Origin: Chloroflexota bacterium
Lineage (GTDB): Bacteria > Chloroflexota > Anaerolineae > CG2-30-64-16
Assembly (NCBI GenBank): GCA_016876015.1
Contig: VGOD01000042.1
Location: 1 to 32,941, forward strand
Direction of reading: 5' to 3'
DNA: 32,941 nt
This document shows positions 1 through 6,717 of the stretch, one piece after another. The position numbers and the translations under genes are program-made. The notes beneath the pieces are model-generated. The model made no database searches, was not told the origin of the DNA, and saw only the letters and a program-made list of their open reading frames with translations. The number at the start of each line of letters is the position of its first letter. Within the stretch, counting starts at the first letter, position 1.

Positions 1-135
1 AAGGCGCTGACGCAACACATCAAGGCGTTGGCTGACGAACGGGCCCTCACGCTCGATGACGTGGACAGCCTCCTGCGCAACTGGGCCAACGGCCACGAGA
101 CGGTCGAGTCGCCGCTGCCAGCCGGCGTGGGGTGA
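1..135 (+). CDS. C-terminal end of a homocitrate synthase / isopropylmalate synthase-like protein (partial)
   Basis: The frame is open from the first base and ends at TGA 133-135, giving 44 residues. The peptide runs through IKALADERALTLDDVDSLL and then NWANG. This resembles the C-terminal helical end of homocitrate synthases of the LysW lysine pathway. That enzyme condenses 2-oxoglutarate with acetyl-CoA, the first step of the AAA route. The assignment leans on the downstream genes (homoaconitase, homoisocitrate dehydrogenase, LysK), which are the next steps of the same route. The catalytic barrel lies outside the window, so 2-isopropylmalate synthase or a related acyltransferase cannot be excluded. 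The stop codon is itself part of an 8-bp tandem repeat that continues downstream. Confidence 0.45.
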   Translation, partial: KALTQHIKALADERALTLDDVDSLLRNWANGHETVESPLPAGVG

Positions 136-171
136 CGGGGTGACAAGGTGACAAGGTGACGGGGTGACGGG
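132..171. repeat. 8-bp tandem repeat (GTGACGGG/GTGACAAG), five copies
   Basis: Five consecutive 8-bp units start GTGAC and end in GGG or AAG. The first unit contains the stop codon of the upstream gene, so the repeat reaches the end of the coding region. The rest of the gap to position 222 shows only a strong Shine-Dalgarno (GGGGGAGG, ending about 216) ahead of the next ATG. Confidence 0.85.
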
Positions 172-222
172 AGTATGCTGCTTCCTGCCCCCTGACCTCT
201 GACCCCTGGGGGGAGGTTTTTC

Positions 223-2376
223 ATGGGATACACCTTTGCTGAGAAGGCGCTGGCCTGCGCGGCCGGGTTGGGGTGCGCAGTGGCTGGCCAGATCGTGGAT
301 GCGCGGCCCGATGTGGCGATGAGCCACGACAACACGGCCGCCATCGCGGAATTGTTTCGCAGCCTGGGCTATGGCCGTGTGCTGCACCCAGAGCGGCTGG
401 CGATCGCGCTCGATCATGCCGTGCCCCCGCCGACCGTCGAGCACGCTCGCAACCATCGGGAAATCCGCCAGTTCGTGGCCGAGCAGGGCATCCGCCATTT
501 CTACGAAGCCGGCCGCGGCATCTGCCATCAGGTCATCAGCGAGGAGGCGCTGGCGGCGCCGGGCCAGCTCGTTCTCGGCGCGGATAGCCACACCACGCAC
601 TACGGCTGGCTCGGCGCGTTCGGCGCGGGGATCGGCCGCAGCGAGATGGCCGCGATCTGGGCCACCGGCGAGCTCTGGCTGCGCGTGCCAGAAACGATCC
701 GCGTCGAGTTCGTGGGCGAGCTGCCGCCGGGCGTCACGTCGAAGGACCTTGGCCTGTGGACGCTGAAGGCGCTGGGGCCAGAGGCGGGCATCTATCGGGC
801 GTTGGAGTTCGGCGGGCCTGGGCTGCGCACGCTGAGCGTCGAGAGCCGCATGGTCATCCCTAACCTGATGGCCGAATCGGGCGCCAAGAACGCCTACCTG
901 GAGCCGGATGAGGCGGTGTTCGAGTGGCTGGCGCAGCGGATCGTGCGTCGCCAGGTCATTGCGAAGAGCGCCCTGAGCGGAGCACGGCGGAGTTGGCCGG
1001 GCGAAGTCGAAGGGTGCGAGTGCGCAGCCTCCCCGTTGGACGAAGCAATCTCCCCCCAAGCAAGGAATTGCTTCGGAGCTGCGGCCCCTGGCAATGACCG
1101 CGCGGCCTGGATCGAGCGGCTTGCCGCGGGCGCGCTTTACCCCGATCCCGACGCGGTCTACCTGGAGCGGCGCACCATCAACCTGAGCGCGCTGGAGCCG
1201 ATCATCGCCACGCCGCACAATCCGGCGAAGGCGGTCCCGCTGTCGCAGGTCGCCGGCACGCGCATAGATCAAGCGTTCCTGGGCACCTGCACCAACGGCC
1301 GGCTCGAGGACCTGGCCGCGGCCGCCGCGATCCTGCGCGGGCCAGACGGCCAGGTGCGCCGCGTGGCAGATGGCACGCGGCTGGTGGTCATCCCGGCATC
1401 CAGCGAGGTGTTGCAGCAAGCCCTGGCGCTCGGCTACATCCAGACCTTCATCGCCGCGGGCGCCATGCTCGGCGTGCCCGGTTGCGGCCCCTGTATGGGC
1501 AACCACCTGGGGATCCCGGCGTCGGGCGAGACGGTGATCAGCAGCGGCAACCGCAACTTCCGCGGCCGCATGGGCAACCCAGAAGCCGCCGTCTACCTGG
1601 CCAACCCCGCAGTCGTCGCCGCCAGCGCGGTGCTGGGACGGATTGCCGATCCGCGGGAGGTGTGGGGGGAAGATGGCGAATTGCAATTAGCAAATTGCGA
1701 AATGCAAACTGCAAATAGCAAAGCGGCAGATGGCAAGGCGGCAAATGGCAAAGCGACAGATAGCAAAGCGCAAATAGCAAACAGCAGATCTGCCCATCTA
1801 CCATCCGAAATCCAAAATCCAAAATCCAAAATCCAAAATCCAAAATCGCAGTTCACGGGCCGCGTTTGGAAATACGGCGATGATGTGAACACCGACGTGA
1901 TCTTCCCCGGCAAGTACACGTATACCGTCAGGGATGAGGCGGAGATGGCGCGGCACGCGCTGGAAGACCTGGATCCGGGCTTTGCCGCTGCGGTGCGGCC
2001 GGGCGACCTGATCGTGGCCGGCCGCAACTGGGGCGCGGGATCGAGCCGGGAGCAGGCCGCCACGTGCCTGAAGGCGGCGGGCGTGAAGGCTATCGTCGCG
2101 GTCTCGTTTGCACGCATCTTCTTCCGCAACGCGGTCAACAACAGCCTGCTGCCGATCGTTTGTCCAGAGGCGGTTGAGGCGATCCAGCCGGCCGAGACGA
2201 TAACCATTGATCTCGAACGGTGCGTCGTGCGCTGCGCAGCCGGCGAGTTTCCTTTCCAGCCGCTCTCCCCTTCTGTGCGAAGGATCATCCAGGCGGGCGG
2301 GTTGCTGGAGATGCTGCGGGCGGCGCGGGTATGTCACGAATGGTCTACGGAGTTTACATGCCAACCATTTGTTTGA
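223..2376 (+). CDS. Fused homoaconitase (large + small subunit), LysT-LysU / LeuC-LeuD type
   Basis: A 717-residue aconitase-superfamily protein that probably converts homocitrate to homoisocitrate through cis-homoaconitate. The N-terminal two thirds is the LeuC/LysT-type large subunit. Three cysteines can ligate the 4Fe-4S cluster: C356 in GTCTNGR, and C421 and C424 in GCGPCMG. The substrate-loop motif [14 protein letters not shown] follows. From about residue 543 comes the small-subunit swivel domain, with [16 protein letters not shown] and [13 protein letters not shown]. These subunits are separate proteins in well-studied LysT/LysU and LeuC/LeuD pairs. Here they are joined by a low-complexity linker (about residues 483-543) made of repeat DNA. 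A second repeat-derived segment occupies residues 245-292 of the large subunit. ATG 223 has a good SD. The 3' end overlaps the next gene by 19 bp. Isopropylmalate dehydratase is the alternative; the neighbours favour the lysine role. Confidence 0.85.
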   Translation: MGYTFAEKALACAAGLGCAVAGQIVDARPDVAMSHDNTAAIAELFRSLGYGRVLHPERLAIALDHAVPPPTVEHARNHREIRQFVAEQGIRHFYEAGRGICHQVISEEALAAPGQLVLGADSHTTHYGWLGAFGAGIGRSEMAAIWATGELWLRVPETIRVEFVGELPPGVTSKDLGLWTLKALGPEAGIYRALEFGGPGLRTLSVESRMVIPNLMAESGAKNAYLEPDEAVFEWLAQRIVRRQVIAKSALSGARRSWPGEVEGCECAASPLDEAISPQARNCFGAAAPGNDRAAWIERLAAGALYPDPDAVYLERRTINLSALEPIIATPHNPAKAVPLSQVAGTRIDQAFLGTCTNGRLEDLAAAAAILRGPDGQVRRVADGTRLVVIPASSEVLQQALALGYIQTFIAAGAMLGVPGCGPCMGNHLGIPASGETVISSGNRNFRGRMGNPEAAVYLANPAVVAASAVLGRIADPREVWGEDGELQLANCEMQTANSKAADGKAANGKATDSKAQIANSRSAHLPSEIQNPKSKIQNPKSQFTGRVWKYGDDVNTDVIFPGKYTYTVRDEAEMARHALEDLDPGFAAAVRPGDLIVAGRNWGAGSSREQAATCLKAAGVKAIVAVSFARIFFRNAVNNSLLPIVCPEAVEAIQPAETITIDLERCVVRCAAGEFPFQPLSPSVRRIIQAGGLLEMLRAARVCHEWSTEFTCQPFV
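955..1098. repeat. Palindrome-ended repeat (GTCATTGC...GCAATGAC) lying in frame inside the homoaconitase gene
   Basis: The segment starts GTCATTGC and ends with its exact reverse complement GCAATGAC. Internally it has GAAGCAATCTCC and, in inverted sense, GAATTGCTTCGG. The same termini and inner words occur in the non-coding repeat at 3613-3733. It is 144 bp, a multiple of three, and is translated without a stop as about 48 residues not expected in the aconitase fold. Confidence 0.8.
1675..1848. repeat. Low-GC repeat linker; ends in a 7-bp tandem AAAATCC array (1807-1848)
   Basis: An AT-rich stretch in an otherwise GC-rich gene. First come irregular GCAAAT/GCAAAG words (1675-1800). Then six 7-bp units close to AAAATCC run from 1807 to 1848. 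Because 3 x 7 bp equals 7 codons, the array reads as a periodic peptide containing IQNPKSK. It lies exactly between the large- and small-subunit domains of the homoaconitase. Confidence 0.85.
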
Positions 2377-3509
2377 TCCCCGGTGACGGGGTGGGCCGAG
2401 AGGTGATTCCGGCGGCGGCCCAGGTGTTGGGGGTGGTTTTGCCCGGCGTGCAGTTCATCGAGGCTGATGCGGGCTGGGACTGCTTTCTGCGCACCGGCAC
2501 GGCGCTGCCCGACGCCACTGTTGAGGCGGTCGCGGGGGCGGACGGCACGCTGTTCGGTGCAACGCAATCGCCGATGAGTGGCGACCTAACCCCCCAGCCC
2601 CCTTCCCTGGCAGGGAAGGGGGAAGTGAACTCCTCTCCCCTCGCCGGGAAGGGGGAGGTGAACTCCCCTCCCCTTGCAGGGGAGGGGGTGGGGGAGAGGT
2701 CGTCGCCGGGGAGGGGGTCGTACCGCAGCCCCATTTTGGCGCTGCGCAAACACTTCGACCTGTACGCCAACCTGCGGCCGACTACCAATCTGCTATCGCA
2801 AGCACCTGGCGCGGCGGTGGACCTGCTGATCGTTCGTGAGAACACCGAGGGGCTATACGCCGGCCGTGAGCGGTGGGAAGACGCCGACACTGCCATCGCG
2901 GAGCGGGTCATCACCCGTCGCGCCAGCGAGCGGATCGCGCGCGTCGCCTTCGAACAGGCCCGCCAGCGGCGCGCAAATCGCAAATCGCAAATCGCAAATC
3001 CGAAAGTCACCATCATCCACAAGGCCAACGTCCTGAAGCTGACCGACGGGCTGTTCCGAGAAACGTGTCTGGCGGCGGCGCGCGAGTTTCCCGATGTGAC
3101 CGTGAACGAGATGCTGGTGGATGCGGCCGCCATGTGGCTGGTGAAGGATCCAAGCCGTTTCGACGTGATCGTCACCACCAATCTGTTCGGCGACATCCTT
3201 TCGGACCTGGCGGCCGGGTTGGTGGGCGGGCTGGGCGTGGCGCCTTCGGCCAACGTCGGCGCGGGCCGCATCGCGGTGTGCGAGCCGGTGCACGGCAGCG
3301 CGCCCGACATCGCGGGCCAGGGGATCGCCAACCCGATCGGCGCGATCCTCAGCGCGGCGATGCTACTCGATCACCTGGGCGAGCCGGCCGCGGCCGATCG
3401 CGTGCGCCGCGCGGTCGCGAACAGTGTGGCCGCGGCCATACTCACGCCGGATCTCGGCGGCGCAGCCACCACCGCGCACGTAACAGGGGCAATTTGCCGC
3501 CAGCTATAA
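2358..3509 (+). CDS. Homoisocitrate dehydrogenase (isocitrate/isopropylmalate dehydrogenase family)
   Basis: A 383-residue NAD-type beta-decarboxylating dehydrogenase, predicted to oxidise homoisocitrate to 2-oxoadipate. The start [13 protein letters not shown] is the normal family N-terminus. It has GGAG 2349-2352 five bases upstream, so ATG 2358 is preferred to upstream in-frame starts. Motifs seen: [10 protein letters not shown] and DLYANLRP (substrate arginines); [12 protein letters not shown] (about 159-170), which is the ENTEGLY form typical of homoisocitrate/isocitrate enzymes rather than isopropylmalate dehydrogenases; [48 protein letters not shown]; and the tail [10 protein letters not shown]. 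Two segments are foreign to the family: about residues 76-119, encoded by palindromic repeat DNA, and a short insert ([12 protein letters not shown]) from a 7-bp tandem repeat. It overlaps the homoaconitase end by 19 bp, which implies co-translation. Confidence 0.85.
   Translation: MPTICLIPGDGVGREVIPAAAQVLGVVLPGVQFIEADAGWDCFLRTGTALPDATVEAVAGADGTLFGATQSPMSGDLTPQPPSLAGKGEVNSSPLAGKGEVNSPPLAGEGVGERSSPGRGSYRSPILALRKHFDLYANLRPTTNLLSQAPGAAVDLLIVRENTEGLYAGRERWEDADTAIAERVITRRASERIARVAFEQARQRRANRKSQIANPKVTIIHKANVLKLTDGLFRETCLAAAREFPDVTVNEMLVDAAAMWLVKDPSRFDVIVTTNLFGDILSDLAAGLVGGLGVAPSANVGAGRIAVCEPVHGSAPDIAGQGIANPIGAILSAAMLLDHLGEPAAADRVRRAVANSVAAAILTPDLGGAATTAHVTGAICRQL
2598..2687. repeat. Palindromic/33-bp tandem repeat block in frame inside homoisocitrate dehydrogenase
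   Basis: Hairpin 2598-2608/2612-2622 (CCCCCTTCCCT paired with AGGGAAGGGGG) and hairpin 2665-2674/2678-2687 (CCCCTCCCCT paired with AGGGGAGGGG). The intervening GGGAAGGGGGAAGTGAACTCC recurs 33 bp later (2613 and 2646) with one difference. A period of 33 bp equals 11 codons, so it reads as the repeated peptide [22 protein letters not shown]. Confidence 0.85.
2973..3000. repeat. 7-bp tandem repeat GCAAATC x4 inside homoisocitrate dehydrogenase
   Basis: Four exact copies of GCAAATC (2973, 2980, 2987, 2994). They encode RKSQIAN between the helix ending EQARQR and the strand VTIIHKANV, where relatives have only a short turn. Confidence 0.85.
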
Positions 3510-3510
3510 C

Positions 3511-3556
3511 CCCACCAAGCGCCAGGCACCTGAGAGGATGCCTGGCACTTGGTGGG
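3511..3556. repeat. Large hairpin (CCAGGCA family) directly after the dehydrogenase stop
   Basis: CCCACCAAGCGCCAGGCA (3511-3528) pairs with TGCCTGGCACTTGGTGGG (3539-3556) with one mismatch. It begins two bases after the stop codon and could end transcription, but no T run follows. The CCAGGCA core recurs in hairpins at 19604-19640 and 32009-32043. A small GTCCTG-TTTT-CAGGAC hairpin follows at 3558-3573. Confidence 0.8.
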
Positions 3557-3612
3557 CGTCCTGTTTTCAGGACAGTCGCCCATGCCGGCCGCGGCGCCAC
3601 GGCAGATGAAAA

Positions 3613-3733
3613 GTCATTGCGAGGAGCGTAGTGTGCGGTTGCGGGGCACGAAGCAAAGCAATCTCCTACGTTGACGGAGAGATTGCTTCGCAAACCATGT
3701 CCTGAGCTTGTCGAAGGATGCGCTCGCAATGAC
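3613..3733. repeat. Palindrome-ended intergenic repeat (GTCATTGC...GCAATGAC)
   Basis: Starts GTCATTGCGAGGAGCG and ends CGCTCGCAATGAC. Inside, AAGCAATCTCC and GGAGAGATTGCTTCG form a second inverted pair, and CCTGAGCTTGTCGAAGG (3701-3717) is an inserted short repeat of another common type. It fills most of the 268-bp gap between the dehydrogenase and LysK. It is the non-coding counterpart of the in-frame copy at 955-1098. Confidence 0.8.
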
Positions 3734-3777
3734 TGGCGGGAGCGTTTTTCGGAACAGCGAAAGCAGGGAGGATGCCT

Positions 3778-4896
3778 ATGATGTTACCAGTTCGTGCGTT
3801 AGATCCTGTAGAGAGCACAGCCGAGGGTCTGGCATTGCTGCACACCCTGCTCGAAATCCGCTCGCCTTCGGGACAAGAGACCGCTGCGACCACCTACCTG
3901 ACCGACTGGATGGCGCGACGCGGTTTCATCGCTCATCGCGACGCGGCCGGCAATGCGGTGGGCGTGCTGGAAGACCCTGAGCCCCTGGAACACGACCACC
4001 GGACGCGCGAGATCGTCCTGTTGGGTCATATTGACACGGTGGACGGCTTCCCGCGCGTCGCTCAGCGCGATGGCAAGCTGTTTGGCCGCGGGGCGGTGGA
4101 CGCCAAAGGACCTCTGGCCGCGTTCGCGACGGCCGCGGCGCGAGTTGGGCCGCGACCCGGCTGGCGCATCGTCGTGGTCGGCGCGGTGGAAGAGGAGAGC
4201 ACGACCTCGAAGGGCGCGCGCTACGTCGCCGGCAGGCGCCAGCCCGACCTGGCGATCATCGGCGAGCCGACCGGCTGGCAGCGGGTGGCGTTGGGCTACA
4301 AGGGCCGCGTGCTGGCCGATGTGACCGTGCAGCGCATCCTTTCGCACACGGCCGGACCGGCCGCCAGCGCGCCCGAAATCGCAGTGGCCTACTGGAATCG
4401 CGTGTCCGCAGCCGTAACGCAGCTCAACAACGGTCAGCAGAAGGTCTGGGATCAGTTGCAGGCGTCGCTGCGGCGCTTCGCCTCATCGGATGATGGCCTG
4501 GTGGAGACCGCCGAGATGCTGCTGGGCTTTCGCCTGCCGCTGCACGTCTCACCGGATCAGGTCAAGTCGCTGCTGGTGTCGCTGGACGGCGATGCGGGCC
4601 TGCGCTTCCGCGGCGAAGAGCCGGCCTATCGCGCCGAGAAGAATACGTCGCTTGTGCGCGCCTTCCTGGCGGTCGTGCGCGAGCAGGGGGGAGAACCCGG
4701 CTTCGTGGTCAAGACCGGCACGTGCGACATGAACGTTGTCGGCCCCGTTTGGCGTTGTCCTCTCCTCGCCTACGGCCCTGGCGACAGCAGCCTGGATCAC
4801 ACGCCCAAAGAGCACGTCGAGATCGCAGAATGGCAGCGCGGAGTTGAGGTGTTGGCGGATGTGCTGCGCCGCGTGACTGAAACCCCCCAGACTTGA
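3778..4896 (+). CDS. lysK: [LysW]-lysine hydrolase (LysK), M20 metallopeptidase family
   Basis: A 372-residue M20-family enzyme predicted to release lysine (and possibly ornithine) from the carrier protein LysW, the last step of the LysW pathway. Zinc-site motifs seen: LLGHIDTVDGFP (His84, Asp86); GRGAVDAKGPLAAF, where the Asp bridges the metals; VGAVEEES, holding the general-base and ligand Glu pair; IIGEPTG; and a C-terminal DHTPKEHVEI with the last His ligand. KTGTCDMNVV near the end is also LysK-like. The SD AGGGAGG ends at 3771. That leaves no spacing for ATG 3772 but 6 bases for ATG 3778 and 9 for ATG 3781, so 3778 is chosen. It is separated from the upstream lysine genes by repeat DNA, so cotranscription is likely but not certain. 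An ArgE/DapE-type deacylase is the alternative. Confidence 0.8.
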   Translation: MMLPVRALDPVESTAEGLALLHTLLEIRSPSGQETAATTYLTDWMARRGFIAHRDAAGNAVGVLEDPEPLEHDHRTREIVLLGHIDTVDGFPRVAQRDGKLFGRGAVDAKGPLAAFATAAARVGPRPGWRIVVVGAVEEESTTSKGARYVAGRRQPDLAIIGEPTGWQRVALGYKGRVLADVTVQRILSHTAGPAASAPEIAVAYWNRVSAAVTQLNNGQQKVWDQLQASLRRFASSDDGLVETAEMLLGFRLPLHVSPDQVKSLLVSLDGDAGLRFRGEEPAYRAEKNTSLVRAFLAVVREQGGEPGFVVKTGTCDMNVVGPVWRCPLLAYGPGDSSLDHTPKEHVEIAEWQRGVEVLADVLRRVTETPQT

Positions 4897-4921
4897 CACG
4901 ATCGGCGTTGTGTAGTACGAT
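4893..4921 (+). promoter_or_regulatory. Predicted sigma70 promoter of the MarR-exporter operon
   Basis: TTGACA (4893-4898) and TACGAT (4916-4921) are separated by 17 bp. The -35 overlaps the lysK stop codon. The expected transcription start near 4928 leaves a leader of about 70 nt before GTG 5002. The leader has two similar words, CGATGTG and CGATATGTG, that might be regulator contacts; no clean palindrome was found. Confidence 0.6.
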
Positions 4922-5001
4922 GTGGCATAGTTCGATATGTGACTAATCTAAGCTGTCGTCTTGCCAGGCTGTGATGATTGCTTTGCCAGGAGGATGGGGC
5001 T

Positions 5002-5550
5002 GTGCCAGAAGCGAACCATGAACAACACCGCCGGGGTCTGCGCAGCCTGGTGCGCGAGGTGGCCGGCGCGGTAGATGCCACCGGCCTCGAGCTGATGGGC
5101 CTGCTCCGCATGGTGGCGAACCAGGTCGAGTCGGCGGTGGACGAGCATCTGAGCGTGGATGGCCTTTCGGGGCCGCGGTGGGCGCTGTTGCTGCGACTCC
5201 TGGTCGAGGAGCGCCGCAGCGACCAGGAGTGGGCTTCGCCCACACATCTCAGCCGCAGCCAAAGCGTCAGCAAGAACACGATCAGCGCATTGTTGCGCGG
5301 CCTGGAGGACCAGGGGCTGATCGAGCGGACCCTCGATCCTGCGGACAAGCGAGCGTTTCGCATCAGCCTGACCGAAACCGGTCGCAGATTGCTGATAGCC
5401 TCTGCCCCTGGGCACATCGCCTTTCTGAACGACCTGGCTTCCCCATTGACGATCGAAGAGCGCACCCAACTGATCCATCTCTTGAGCAAACTGCACCGGT
5501 CGCTGCCGCCGCGCGAGCGATGGTTGGAAAGCGATCCCGAACATGCCTGA
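5002..5550 (+). CDS. MarR-family transcriptional regulator
   Basis: A 182-residue winged-helix regulator. The recognition helix and wing are seen in SVSKNTISALLRGLEDQGLIER followed by DPADKRAFRISLTETGR, the usual MarR D-x-R wing pattern (the matching stretch starts near residue 85). GTG 5002 is preferred as start because AGGAGG (4988-4993) lies 8 bases upstream; an in-frame TTG at 4978 has no SD. It is the first gene of a run in which the next gene overlaps it by 8 bp and two ABC exporter genes follow. By analogy with MarR-exporter operons it probably represses its own operon and responds to a transported or toxic small molecule. The ligand is unknown. Confidence 0.85.
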   Translation: MPEANHEQHRRGLRSLVREVAGAVDATGLELMGLLRMVANQVESAVDEHLSVDGLSGPRWALLLRLLVEERRSDQEWASPTHLSRSQSVSKNTISALLRGLEDQGLIERTLDPADKRAFRISLTETGRRLLIASAPGHIAFLNDLASPLTIEERTQLIHLLSKLHRSLPPRERWLESDPEHA

Positions 5551-6697
5551 CAAAATTCTGATTGTGGATGATGAGCAGACGATCACACGGTTGCTCGAAA
5601 TCCAATTGCGACGAGAGGGCTATGCGACGGTGGTCGCCAACAGCGGCCCAGACGCGCTCAACAAGGTCATGACCGAAAAACCGGATCTGGTGATCCTGGA
5701 TGTGATGATGCCGGGCATGGACGGCGTCGAGGTGTGCAGGCATCTGCGATCGCAACCCGCCACAGCCAACCTGCCGATCATCATGGCGAGCGCCAAGACG
5801 CAGACGGGCGACAAGATCGCGGGTCTGCGCGCGGGCGCGGACGAATACGTCACCAAACCGATGGACATGGCTGAAGTGGTGGTGCGCGTGGAGATGCTCT
5901 TGCAGCGCACGCGGCGGCTGACCGAAGTCTCGACCGTCCAGCGCGGCAAGGTGTTCGGCTTCGTCGGCGCGAAGGGCGGCGTAGGTGCTACCACTGCGGC
6001 GATCAGTGTGGCTGCGATTCTCTCCCAGCGAAACAAATCGGTCATTCTTCTGGAGGTCCGTGAGCAGTTCGGCACGATGGCGCTGCAGCTCAAGAAGACG
6101 CCCAGCCCAACCCTGGCCGACCTGACGGCGCTCGAACCGGCGCGAATCAATGGCCAGGCGCTCGGCTGGGCACTGGAGATCATCGGTCCGGGAATGCGGG
6201 CGCTCTTCGGCCCTCAAGATTGGGAACAGCGTCCGCCGCTGTCGGCTGAGCATGTCGAGGCCATCATCACGCAGGCCACGCTGGAGGCAGACTACGTTGT
6301 GGTGGACCTGCCGTCCCTCTCCTGTGCAGCCAACCAGGCCGCAGTGCAATTGTGTGATCGCGTGGTATTGGTCGTCGAGCCGGAGACGATCTGCGTCGCA
6401 AGCGCCAAAGTTGCGCTGGGGATGCTGTCAACCTGGATGACCAGCGCGTCCGCATCCGCGGGCGTGCTCTCCATCAACCGATCCGGGATGACTTCCACCA
6501 TGAGCATGCGCGATATCCAGACCAGGCTGGGCTTCATCGTCATTGGCAGTATGCCCTTTGCCAGCGAAGCGTGCATCGCGGCGCAGGCGCAAGGGATGCC
6601 GGTTGCGCTCTTCCGGCCCGATAGCCTGGCCGCTAAGGGGTTGCGCGAGCTCACCGATCGGTTGACCGCGGAAACGTTGGTCGGCATGGCGCTGTAG
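5543..6697 (+). CDS. CheY-like receiver fused to CpaE/MinD-like ATPase
   Basis: A 384-residue two-domain protein. Residues 1-120 form a receiver domain with acidic pair D9-D10, phosphoacceptor D53 in VILDVMMPGMDG, S83 at the switch Thr/Ser position and K105 in YVTKPMD. Residues 136-384 form a SIMIBI ATPase with the deviant Walker A GAKGGVGATT (142-151) and a VVVDLPSL Walker B-like strand. The canonical P-loop lysine is alanine, as often seen in CpaE. CpaE-type proteins usually work in pilus or secretion-system positioning, but no pilus gene is near. Here the gene overlaps the MarR gene by 8 bp and lies 20 bp ahead of the exporter genes. A role in sensing or locating the exporter is inference only. 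Confidence 0.8.
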   Translation: MPDKILIVDDEQTITRLLEIQLRREGYATVVANSGPDALNKVMTEKPDLVILDVMMPGMDGVEVCRHLRSQPATANLPIIMASAKTQTGDKIAGLRAGADEYVTKPMDMAEVVVRVEMLLQRTRRLTEVSTVQRGKVFGFVGAKGGVGATTAAISVAAILSQRNKSVILLEVREQFGTMALQLKKTPSPTLADLTALEPARINGQALGWALEIIGPGMRALFGPQDWEQRPPLSAEHVEAIITQATLEADYVVVDLPSLSCAANQAAVQLCDRVVLVVEPETICVASAKVALGMLSTWMTSASASAGVLSINRSGMTSTMSMRDIQTRLGFIVIGSMPFASEACIAAQAQGMPVALFRPDSLAAKGLRELTDRLTAETLVGMAL

Positions 6698-6717
6698 TAT
6701 CGTCGGAGGATTACAGC

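Noticed and set aside
132..171. Possible CRISPR-like array
   Set aside because: The 8-bp units are directly adjacent with no spacers; a simple tandem repeat. No CRISPR array or cas gene was seen anywhere in the window.
3708..3980. Small + strand ORF between the dehydrogenase and LysK
   Set aside because: It starts in repeat DNA and overlaps LysK in another frame; no motif.
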